DNA from: Ophiothrix spiculata
Lineage: Eukaryota; Echinodermata; Ophiuroidea; Amphilepidida; Ophiotrichidae
Length of the DNA: 64,000 bases
Reading direction: 5' to 3' (one strand)
Assembly (NCBI GenBank): GCA_000969725.1
Contig: JXSR01S002613.1
Positions 54,877-64,000 of the stretch are shown here, piece after piece. The notes beneath the pieces are model-generated. The model did not search any database and was not told the origin of the DNA. It saw nothing but the letters and a program-made list of their open reading frames with translations. The first letter of the stretch is position 1. Each line of letters begins with the position of its first letter. The translations under genes and the position numbers were made by a program.

Positions 54877-56330
54877 TTATTGGCGAACTGGAGATGTCAC
54901 GTGACCTGACCCGGAAGGGTCAGCGTCATGTGACACGATGAGCTTGTCATAAACTTTGGGCAGGTGGTGGCGTCCTTTGTCCTTATTTAGGTCACTTCTG
55001 GTTTTCTTGATGTAGATGGCTTCCTTCACTCCTCGTCGGACCAAATTGTCTTCTGTGTCCAAAATTTTCACTCCATCAGAGTCAATTTGGTGATGTAATT
55101 GAGTAGCGTGCATAGCTACTGGAGACTCGGGTCTGGATGTATGTTCATCCGTGCGAGTGCGAAGGGTGCGCGCACTTTCACCCACATACGACGCAGGGCA
55201 TGTAGCACAAGAAAGTTGGTATACTATGCTACACTTGTCGAGTTTGTCAACCGGATCTTTCGGAGCCACTAACAAAGATCTAATGGTGTTCTGTGGCTGC
55301 ACATAAGTATTGATGTTGTGCGACCGAAAAAGTCTTTGCAAATGTTCGGTGGCCCCCTCTATGTAGGGAATGCCCACATTGCCGCGCGATGGTTGTCTAT
55401 TTGGCCTGGGAAGTCTCTGTTTCTTGGTGTTGCCGCGTTTCACCGTATTCCATGTCCACTCTTTGTACCCACATATAGCTAGCGAGCGTTTGACTCGACA
55501 AAGTTATTGTTGTTTGTCTTCTTCTTTGGATACAATGTTATATGCTCTATCACTCAAAGTTCGAATAACACCAAGTTTGTGTTGGAGCGGATGGTGGGAC
55601 GCGAAAGACAAATACTGTTCTCTATGCGTGGGTTTGCGGTAAACAGAGAAATTGAGCTGACCAGTGTTGTCACGGGAAATGAGCACATCAAGTACCGGAA
55701 TCTTCATATCAACCTCCTTTTCAATGGTAAATTTTATGTCAGGGTGTTGCGAGTTGATATGCTGAGTAAAACTGTCTATTTGATCTTCTTTGATGATAAC
55801 GAGGGTGTCGTCGACGTACCGCCCCCAAAATCTTGGAGGATCGGGGAAAGATGCCAACGCTTTCTTCTCAAAATCTTCCATGAACAAGTTCGCTGTGATG
55901 GGTGACACCGGCGCCTTCCGTCTGTTGGTAAAAAAGTCCATCGTATTGGAAGTACGATGTGGTTAAACAATATTCGAGAAGATTCATTATCTGATCAACC
56001 GATAAGTCTGTGCGATCTTCCAAGGTAGTATCACGAAGTAACCGATCCTTAATGATGGCGAGAGACTCTTGCACCGGGGTGCAAGTAAACAGTGCAGTTA
56101 CATCATAGCTGACTAAAACTTCACCACTCACAAGTTAAAAGTCTTTTAATTTCTCAACTAAGTCTTTACTGTTTTCGAGGTGGTGAACAGACTGACCCAT
56201 AAGTGGGGAGATGATCTCAGCGGTGAATTTAGCAACGTCATAAGATATGGAGCCTCTGCTTGCAGTGATAGGACGAAGCGGACATGACTCCTTATGGACC
56301 TTGGGTAATCCATAGAACTTGGGTACATTT
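54877..56330 (-). mobile_element. Penelope-like element, broken fragment
   Basis: Read on the minus strand, from high to low coordinates, are parts of a Penelope-type reverse transcriptase: a FYGLPKVHKE segment, a VSYDVTALFT segment, then ITANLFMEDFEKKAL and the catalytic YVDDTLV box. A C-terminal GIY-YIG endonuclease region follows (IVYQLSCATCPASYVGESAR). The GIY-YIG domain downstream of the reverse transcriptase is diagnostic of this retroelement group. The copy lacks its 5' part and has a few breaks, so it is dead. The readable pieces are still long, which suggests moderate age. It lies between the FAS1 gene and the bZIP gene. Confidence 0.88.
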
Positions 56331-56999
56331 CACCTATTTTTAAAATTGCATAGGTTACACATTATTAACCGACCAGTGGTTAATTTACCAGATATGTTGA
56401 ATTTGTCGAAATATTCTGGGATAAGGAAAGGTGGGAAAATCAAGGGGAGAATCAAATAATGTTATATTAGTTTTCAAAGGAGTTCCAGGTCTGGTTCTTG
56501 TATCATCCTATCCAAGTTGGAGTCAGTGATTTTGAAATCCAGAATTAAAGTTATAGGCTCCTATTTCAACAAGTGTAATTTACTTTTAAACTAATTGACC
56601 ATGGCCTCTGAAATGCATTTTGTGAGGTTTAATCCTTAGGCTGTCTCTTGTGATATTGAAAGGCTTGCTTGACGATGATAACGTGCGCGTGTATCATGAT
56701 TTAAGTGACCCCTTGGTATGAGAGTCACTGAGAGCATTTTAAAAATTTGGGTCATTCAGTGAGATTTTCACATAATGGTATATACTAGTTTTTTTTTTTT
56801 TTATAATGTTTTTGGAAAATCACTTTAAAAATGACTCATTTTGGGCAAATTTGATGTTTTTTTTGCAGAAAAGTGGTTGATGGGTTGCAAAATCGCACTT
56901 TTATAGGTATAGAGAATGGTCGAAATCCCAAAGTCTGCATGGCACACCCCCATATGAAAAAGACTCCTCTGGTGTGTTTTAAACTTGCACCAAAATAAT
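56331..56999. other. Unassigned intergenic stretch
   Basis: No exon or bounded element is recognised. Confidence 0.35.
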
Positions 57000-57175
57000 T
57001 ACTGTAAAACCATTTAATTTCGCTAGACAGAAAATTTAGCAAAATTAAATCTCTCCTGAAAATTATGTTTTGCATTGAAACTAATGGTCATTGCATTGTT
57101 CCAGATTAGAGAAATTAAACCCCAGCTAAGTTGCTGCGAAATAAAGTACCTGCGAAATTAAAGTGCTTTACAGTA
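57000..57175. mobile_element. MITE with TACTGTAAA ends
   Basis: TACTGTAAAACCATTTAATT on the left and AATTAAAGTGCTTTACAGTA on the right form inverted ends with TA at both borders, as in Tc1/mariner-type MITEs. Confidence 0.6.
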
Positions 57176-57803
57176 TTCCCTCCCGTTAACTAACACTTGT
57201 AGCTTGTAGTGGGGTGAATGCAAAAAGGGGACTGTTTGTGAACGGTCCCTTTAGTTATTGACTGAAATCCGGGACTGAAAAGCCAAATTTGAGCTCTGTA
57301 GTCCATCTAGATGGACATAGCAAGCGAATGTGGAGCGTGCGCCTACTCAGCGCTAGCTGCTCTGTGAAGTTCATCGATGGACCGTAAGCCTGTGTAAACT
57401 TGCAGGTCTCACACATTTTGGCAAGACGTCATTGGATCAAGGAATTTTTTAAGTGGAATCCGTGCTTATTTTGCCTGTCGAGTAAACCCTATGGGGGGGG
57501 GGGGGGCAGCCACATTGGATTGTCACGTAGGGTGATCATTGTACCTCGTGGCTTCTTACGGCTCTTTGAAAAAACGGAATTCAAGGTAATTCGCAGTAGA
57601 CGCTGCTGAAAACGCTGCATGGTTTGCGGTGAAACAAAATGCTAGGCTGTGTATGCATCAATCTGCCTAACAATCGGGCCTGTTTCTGAACAAATCCACC
57701 CACAAATCCGGAGGTACAATTTGAACTCTGCTCCATGAACGACAAGAAAATGGCGACGAGTCCCGGTCGCCCCTTTTAAAATTCCCTGCACTATGCTGGA
57801 AGC

Positions 57804-57990
57804 TACCCTGGACAAAATCGAGTACAAAAATAGTACAACATTCCTAAGGTGCACATTTGGAACATCATTTAAGTACGATTTGAGTACATCTATAGTACAC
57901 AAATTTGTACTATTTTTGTACTATAATTGTGTTTCAAATGTGCACCTTAGGAATGTTGTACTATTTTTGTACTCGATTTTGTCCAGGGTA
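57804..57990. mobile_element. Hairpin element of GTAC-type repeats, copy 2
   Basis: TACCCTGGACAAAATCGAGT and complement are near-perfect ends. The arms carry repeated AAATAGTAC / GTACTATTTTTGTACT words, and the whole 187 bp folds into one hairpin. It is related to 26765-26937, sharing GTGCACATTTGGAACATCAT. Confidence 0.8.
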
Positions 57991-58784
57991 CTGGATAAGC
58001 TTCTGCGCCATTGGTGCTCTCGCAATTTTTGGTAAACAGTGTGCCTGGAAAGGGCGAATAGGACCAGAATAGGACACGTGAGCAGCCACACGACCTTTTC
58101 ATTTGTGTTGCCAGTCTATATTAAATTTTATTTTTGTCATGATCAAATTTGGTTCAATTAAAACGAACTCCAAAGAGTTTGTAATAAGACTATCCCAGTT
58201 ATGAAACAAAAAAAATCCCTAATAGTGCATTATGTAAATCACTAAACACCTTGTGTAGGTCTAAAAATCAAGCAAAAAAATAAAAAAATCGAGAGCTTTC
58301 CAGTAGTACATTTTTACATTGATTATTGTAGAAATTGTCATCAAATTGAAATTAATTTTGAAAGTTATCTACTGCACGAAACTCCAAATTTGGAACTTTA
58401 TTGAACAAATTGACTAATTCTCTAAATGTAGTATATTTGGTTAGTCTTGTATCAAGCTCTTTCAAGGCCGTAAGTAGGGCAAAACGTGACTTTGTACACA
58501 TTAGTTAGACTTTGTCGACGCCTTAAAGACATTTTATATTACCTGTGTATTGCATTACTAATACGAATTTACGTAGTATGGATAAAGTCTAGTCCTAAAT
58601 AAAGATTGACAAGTAGACAAATCCGCGATACGGTGGGCTAACAACAAAACTGGATCCTCAATGTACCAATTAATCGCAATTGATTGATTGAGTGACTGAC
58701 CCAACATCACATGTACACCAACGTGAGCTAACGACGTACCTGCAGCTCCCGCCGCTACGATTGCTCCATGTAAAACATCACTGG

Positions 58785-58792
58785 TGACGTCG
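58785..58792 (+). promoter_or_regulatory. CRE-like site upstream of bZIP gene
   Basis: TGACGTCG differs from the consensus cAMP-response element TGACGTCA by one base and lies 112 bp upstream of the PAR-bZIP start codon, in what is probably the promoter or 5' UTR. Function is inference. Confidence 0.35.
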
Positions 58793-58903
58793 TCGGTCGG
58801 GTTTGATAAAAACTTTTTTTTTTCTAGATCGAGATTTCTTCTCTCGACTGTTCTGAACATCTGAATTGTCTACAGACATTAGCTTGAAAGTCAAGTCAAA
58901 GAG

Positions 58904-61900
58904 ATGGACACAATGTCAATGGATTCTGGTGAACAGCAAGGGGGAGTCACCTTGAAGTCATTGCTGCAAAACCCGTTCTTACTTCTGCCTAAAGAAAACG
59001 AACAACAAGAACCAGGTAAATATATTGTAAAGTACTAATGAACTAACCATTCCATTTTGTGCTTCTTGCCCGGGCTTCTTGCAATTTATATCTTTAGGAA
59101 TTGTTACTAATATTAAATATGTAGTATTAAATTCTCATTTCTTGTTTAAATTCTCTGTTTATAATAGAATTTAGAAGATTAATAAAATTCAAAATGGTGA
59201 TCAGGAATTTCCTTTAAAATTTATTTAAAAATTTGTCATTAATTTCATATTAATTTTATTTTTTTTAATTTTTTTTATCTACAAAGGTTACAATTTAGAC
59301 CAGAACTTTCTTATTATTAAAGCAAATTTTATTCTGTCTTTTAATAGTACCTAAAAATACCCAAATACTCTTAAACGGTTAAAATACGGGTTTGGCAATA
59401 AGGGTTCAGGACTTATCATGACCTTTCATGTACATGAAAAAACCCAACAGATTTCTAGTTTTTAATGTCGCATTAGTGTATATTTTATGCACAATTTACT
59501 GATACGCTGTCCTATTCATTTTGGCACAAGCAAAGTTTTTAGCTTGAGTATCTCAAGCAAGGCAAGGGGTGACTAAATAACTACACACGGTGTCAGAAGT
59601 GGGATTCAAAATTTTGGTCCAGATTATCCTGGCACTTGACTTAAGACTCTAGAGTCATGATGCCAGGACTAGTCCAGATCTGAATTCTGTGCACAGTACA
59701 GCATGTCATCAGGATGATGAATAATATCTGGGTAGATTTGTCACCAGGGTTGTCACCAGGCAACTTTTAGTGCCGGGTAAAATTTGTGTGAAATAGTAAG
59801 AAAATAGAAATTTTGTTAATAATTGTTCAATTTTTTAATGATTCTTCAATGATTTTGTAACTTTTGAGCCTTGAGTGCTGGGTATTTTGACTCAAAATCC
59901 ACCTGAGAGCCGGGTAAAAATTAAGAGAACCGGGTGGTTCCGCCCGCCTCTGCCGGTGTAGTGACAACCCTGTTCGTCACCACCCTCCCTGGAGGTGGGG
60001 TTCAGAGCTGACACATGACAAATAAGTAACATACACGGTGTGATTTAAAATAAGTTATAGAATTGATGAATTGCTCTTCAATGTTTCCCCTTCGATGTAA
60101 TCGTGGTAATTGCAATATTTTGTTTTTATAATTGGAAAAATAATCGGTGCAACATAAACCCTCTCTTTACAATGTAAGAAATCAAGGGGACCCATACTAA
60201 ATGTGACCCGTCATATTGTAAGGTACCATAAGGGCAAAATGAAAATTGATTTCAGGTCTCATCTTTCAGGTCTCATCTGAAAGAATGAATTTTAGCTTTA
60301 ACATGACACCTTGCTTTTGGTTATTGGATGTTCGATTGCAAAAATTGGTAAACGACATCAGGCTGATTCAGTAAACTATAGTTCTGAGAAAGTTTTTGTA
60401 CTGATAAAACTTGAATGAAGAAATGATTTTTATCTTGGTTTTCAAAACATAGATTTGTCTTATGTTTTGGATATTGGAACCCGATTAATATGATAGAAAT
60501 ACACTTTGAAGGTAACGCTTCTGATGAAATTAGAAATTCGACCTTTGTCCTTTGCCACGACTTTTGACTAAGCTCAGCTTCAATGGCCCCTATCTCGTAA
60601 TTTACATACTATGCTGACCTTAAGGTACCTTTCGATATGATGGGTCACAAATCACCAATTTGGTCTGCAATTTGGCACTACAATTTGAGCCATTTTTCTG
60701 CAATTTTTGTAAATTCCCAAATTTGTCACTCTTAAAGGAGCTTGGTCCGATTTTTCAAAATTTAGTTTTCAATGTTTGAAAAAAGACCACTCAAGAGATC
60801 TAAATTTCAAATTTCAGCTGAATCGGTCGAACCATTTTAATTTTATGGGCAAATTTGTATTTCAGAGCGACCTATAATAATGCAAAATTAATTATGGTTA
60901 CCATAATTAGACACATTTTCATAGGTATCTCCAAAACGGAACATAACTCAGCTGAGAAATTTCACATGGGTTATGAGAAAAATATAAGCAATATTTTGGT
61001 ACCAAAATCTCAAAAAAGTTGAAAAAAGTTGAGACAATCGGACTATGCTCCTTTAATTGAGAAATATGATCTTTAAGCAATGAAATATTTAGTGTTTCTC
61101 GAAGTATGTTTATTTGTAAAACTAAAAGAGTATGTTTCTGTTTAATTTCAGACATAATCAACAAAGATGGAGATGCACACAAGGAGAGCGACAAACAGAA
61201 AGAAAAGGAAAAAGAACTTGAATTGAGCTTTGACCCATTTGGAAATGTTGACCCCACAAATGCTTTCTTGGGACCTAAACTATGGGATGATACCATGCTC
61301 TATGGAGATAATAACCTCAAATTAGAATTTATGGACATCGACGAATTCCTAGTTGAACAGGGCATACTTGAACCAGCCAAAGATAAGCTTACTGGACAAA
61401 CCAAAGATAAGGATAGTAATGCTGCAAGTGCCGAGGTCGAGAATGATAATGTCACTATCGAAGACACAGAAGATGTGGATCATACACTACCCGTATCACC
61501 ACAAGAAGTGATACCTATGTCCATGAAAACTACAGGTAAGTTTTTTGTTCCTCACATTCCTCAATGTCAAGAATAGGAAGTCAATAGTTGATATTAAAAA
61601 TCATTTTGTTAATTTAAAGACTGTTAATTCATTGTTCCTTTAAAAGAAACAAATTTCTACTGCGGAGCTCAAATAAGTATGACTCAGACTCTTTTCACAG
61701 TATCACAAGACTTAATATTCACACTAAGAAGACTGTCATAATATTACATAACATCCAGGTCCAGATCAGGGTTAAAGCAATCAATTAAGTCCATGGAAGT
61801 CAAATGACCATGCTGTGACTGGGTAATTGTTGTTGTTGTTTACCTCTGTTGATCAGTGACGGACACATGCCATTAGATCCCTGATGAACTCATGGTCTCT

Positions 61901-62958
61901 TTCAAGCTCATGAATACAAAGTACCATCCTGGATAGCCAGAAATGGCTAATCTATGCATGCTGGCCAATGCATCTTTGAAAAAATGCTGAAAATAGAAAA
62001 GATAGCAAGAAAAAGAGAAATGAAGTATGTTTGATAAAAGTATTCTGGTTCAGGATCCGTAAAGGAGACAGCAGTGGAATTTTATTGTCTGTTTTTCGTC
62101 AAGAAGACGGTTTATAAATTTTCACTAATTTCTTTTGGAATAATTTTAAAATTGATACGAGTAGGCTAATACATATTCTGAAAGGAATTGACTCAAGAAT
62201 ACATAAGAGCCCAAACATATCATATACCACACCAATAAAATTTGTCCCCCAAATTATAATACTTCGCTCAAACTTGCAAGATATTTTAAGCAGTTCTAAT
62301 TAAATGTAAAGTCAACATGTAGTCTCTATCAAGTCTATTCTTTATATCAATGCTTTGCTAAAATTAGCTTGACTAGGATTCTTCAATTCATACACATGAA
62401 TCGTGCTTGCAAGTTAATGTAAATTGTTGTGACCTTGTCATTTGTTTCATCAAAACATAAACATACATGTATTTTCATTTCTCACACGCAGATAGCGCAA
62501 GTGTTACGCTCACCACATCTCTTGCGACCCCACCAAGAACACCCAGTCCTGTCACAGTTGACGTGAACTTTGAGTTGTCCCACACTGATGTCGCTCTGGC
62601 CACTATCCCAGGAGAGGATACCTATGACCCCAAGAGCAAAAAATTCAACGACGAAGAACTGAAACCACAACCTATGATCAAGAAGGCAAAGAAAGTATTT
62701 GTCCCAGAAGAGCAAAAAGATGACAAATACTGGGAGCGTAGACGCAAAAACAATGTTGCCGCGAGCAGATCCAGACATGCACGAAGGATCAAAGAAAATC
62801 AAATTGTTTTGAGGGCAGCATATCTTGAAAAGGAGAATGGAGCCCTGAAACAAGATATTGTAGGATTGAAGAAAGAAAACATGAGTTTAAAGTCAGTGGT
62901 GCAAAAACTTGAACAAGAACTTAAAAATGCACAGGATACAGCATCATTACTCTCATAA
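58904..62958 (+). CDS. HLF: PAR-domain bZIP factor (HLF/TEF/DBP group)
   Basis: This is a nuclear transcription factor of the proline-and-acid-rich bZIP family, which binds TTAYGTAA sites and acts in circadian and metabolic regulation in vertebrates. Exons are 58904-59015, 61152-61535 and 62492-62958, with phase-1 introns and GT-AG borders, giving 320 aa. Near the N-terminus is [13 protein letters not shown] (human HLF LRSLLENPLKLPL). The PAR core follows: [10 protein letters not shown], then [17 protein letters not shown]. After a TPSPV linker come IPGEDTYDP, then [20 protein letters not shown] and [13 protein letters not shown], nearly identical to HLF. The basic region is followed by a zipper with Leu/Val heptads to residue 309. 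The last exon encodes basic region plus zipper, which are split in vertebrates. An invertebrate single orthologue of HLF, TEF and DBP is likely, so the symbol is a group label. The basic region has two unusual residues (see findings). Confidence 0.95.
59746..59972. mobile_element. hAT-like MITE in bZIP intron 1
   Basis: CAGGGTTGTCAC and GTGACAACCCTG are exact inverted ends. TTTGTCAC and TTCGTCAC outside them are a one-mismatch 8-bp target duplication. Confidence 0.7.
60202..60648. mobile_element. MITE with TGTGACCCGTCATAT ends
   Basis: TGTGACCCGTCATATTG on the left and the complementary CGATATGATGGGTCACA on the right bound 447 bp. TAAGGTACC is mirrored subterminally. It lies in bZIP intron 1. 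Confidence 0.7.
60736..61052. mobile_element. TTAA-flanked MITE family T4
   Basis: AGGAGCTTGGTCCGATTTT and the complementary GACTATGCTCCT are flanked by TTAA (60732-60735 and 61053-61056). A fragment of the same end (GACCAAGCTCCTTTAAA) is at about 808-824. It lies about 100 bp before bZIP exon 2. Confidence 0.7.
61839..62019. repeat. Dispersed repeat R1, copy 2
   Basis: It is homologous to 50127-50333 in the same orientation, again ending in the AAGATAGCAAGAAAAAGAGA tail. It lies in bZIP intron 2. Confidence 0.7.
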
Positions 62959-62988
62959 AATTAATTTATGTCATGATACCAGTTGTAT

Positions 62989-63317
62989 GGGTCAGTCCAC
63001 AGATTTTCAAACATCAGTCACTCCAAACACTCCAAACAAAGTTTTTGCTACCAAACATTTGGTCATGACATCACCAAATATTATTTATAATATAAATATA
63101 TGATTAAATTTAAAGTATAGACCGGTAACAAACCTTTGACGTTGGTTCAATAACTTATAACCTTGATCAATTCAACACATGTGCAATTTAACTTTATTTG
63201 GTTTTATAACTCGGTGTTGAATTTATTTTATTTGGAGTAGGTCTTCATTTTGATGTCATGACCAAATGTTTGGTAGCAAAAATTTTGTTTGAAGACTGAG
63301 TATTGACTGACTGACCC
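62989..63317. mobile_element. CRE-bearing MITE family, copy 3, inverted
   Basis: The ends GGGTCAGTC and GACTGACCC, with internal CTACCAAACATTTGGTCATG mirrored by CATGACCAAATGTTTGGTAG, mark the family of 1634 and 46960. The interior is inverted relative to those copies. The TGACGTCA cores are eroded here. It starts 30 bp after the bZIP stop codon, so probably lies in the 3' UTR. Confidence 0.7.
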
Positions 63318-63799
63318 TATGAGTTGTCATGATGCCCAATCTTTATTTTCTCATTATATTCAGGAGTGGAATTTTATGTAGAGTTACAAATGATCTTTGG
63401 ATTCTCCTAGTTTGCAAGAGGCTGGACTTGCTGTTTACTGTAAAATGAGAATCGAACTTGACTTTCAGTGTTGTGTGCACATGTGTTAACTCTTTAAAAG
63501 TATTTCCAGTCCTGATATAATCATATTCACTGAATGTCTTCATCTCTTTAACCTGGGAAGAGAAAATATTTAGTTTTTCTCTTCCCAGCTTTAACTAGTA
63601 CATATTCAACTGCACAATGTATAGTTGAATGAAACCTGTCAATTAAATGCAATGACACATAAATGTAAACAAATTGAGCACATATTAGTTCCATAACTCC
63701 ATGCTGCTGTTCTCAAGCAAGAGGAAGTAGGGATCAATGTCCAATATTGATTTTTAAATGGAAGTTACAGTCATCGTTAGTAGGGAAGCATGTATTATA

Positions 63800-63980
63800 C
63801 AGTGGAACCTCTTTAACAAGAAATCTGAAGGGGCCACACATTTTAGTTTGTGTTATCAGGACTTTGGGTTATCCATTATTAATTACAAACAAATTCTGAC
63901 AGTGCCAAGGGACTTGAAAATTTAGTTTGTGTTATCAGGGTTTTGGGGTTAAAAGATTTCGTGTTAAAGAGGTTCCACTG
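63800..63980. mobile_element. pogo/Tigger-like MITE, copy 3
   Basis: CAGTGGAACCTCTTTAACA and complement form the ends, with TA outside both. It is inverted relative to copy 2 at 53162 and very similar to it, suggesting recent activity of this family. Confidence 0.8.
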
Positions 63981-64000
63981 TAATTGCATTCCGGTATGTA

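Noticed and set aside
58558-58860. 100-codon minus-strand frame just upstream of the bZIP gene
   Set aside because: No recognisable domain and no splice context; it overlaps the likely bZIP promoter and is probably chance.

Overview
The window looks like a gene-poor stretch of an invertebrate animal genome, most likely a marine deuterostome such as an echinoderm or hemichordate. That placement is inference. It rests on spliced metazoan genes, the very high density of MITE and foldback elements, and a Penelope-like element. Overall the DNA is AT-rich with kilobase introns. I found no bacterial gene, rRNA, intact tRNA, CRISPR array, retrovirus or LTR element.

Five host genes can be supported, most of them joined exon by exon with matching splice phases. 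(1) TIGAR, minus strand, 25215 down to 21525: only its first two exons are seen, and the gene runs off to the left. (2) CHCHD4/MIA40, plus strand, complete in three exons (33779-33800, 40064-40144, 41684-42030; 149 aa). (3) A SNAPC5-like gene, plus strand, a single uninterrupted 192-aa frame (40274-40852) lying wholly inside CHCHD4 intron 2. (4) A secreted protein with two FAS1 (fasciclin) domains, minus strand, complete in five exons from 52733 to 43899 (333 aa). (5) A PAR-type bZIP transcription factor of the HLF/TEF/DBP group, plus strand, complete in three exons from 58904 to 62958 (320 aa). TIGAR and CHCHD4 are divergent, CHCHD4 and the FAS1 gene converge, and the FAS1 gene and the bZIP gene are divergent. 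The genes share no obvious pathway. CHCHD4 (mitochondrial import) and TIGAR (sugar-phosphate metabolism) are housekeeping or metabolic genes.

Layout: 1-21500 is probably TIGAR intron or downstream DNA and holds more than twenty short DNA-transposon derivatives, tRNA-derived SINE heads, a LINE tail and a 205-N assembly gap flanked by a duplicated block. 21525-25215 is the TIGAR 5' part, whose intron 1 carries a striking inverted array with an exact 26-bp period. 25216-33778 is the intergenic interval with the putative TIGAR promoter (a perfect DR1 nuclear-receptor site), foldbacks and a decayed LINE. 33779-42030 is CHCHD4, with LINE tails in intron 1 and SNAPC5 in intron 2. 43899-52733 is the FAS1 gene with a MITE-filled set of introns. 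52734-58903 is intergenic with nested MITEs and a broken Penelope-like element. 58904-64000 is the bZIP gene and its 3' flank.

The most unusual signal is a recurring architecture: hairpin-forming elements whose arms are built of short motifs repeated in tandem (23738-24292, 26424-26757, 45926-46462, and the pair 26765-26937 / 57804-57990). This is reminiscent of Foldback (FB) elements of Drosophila and TU elements of sea urchins.
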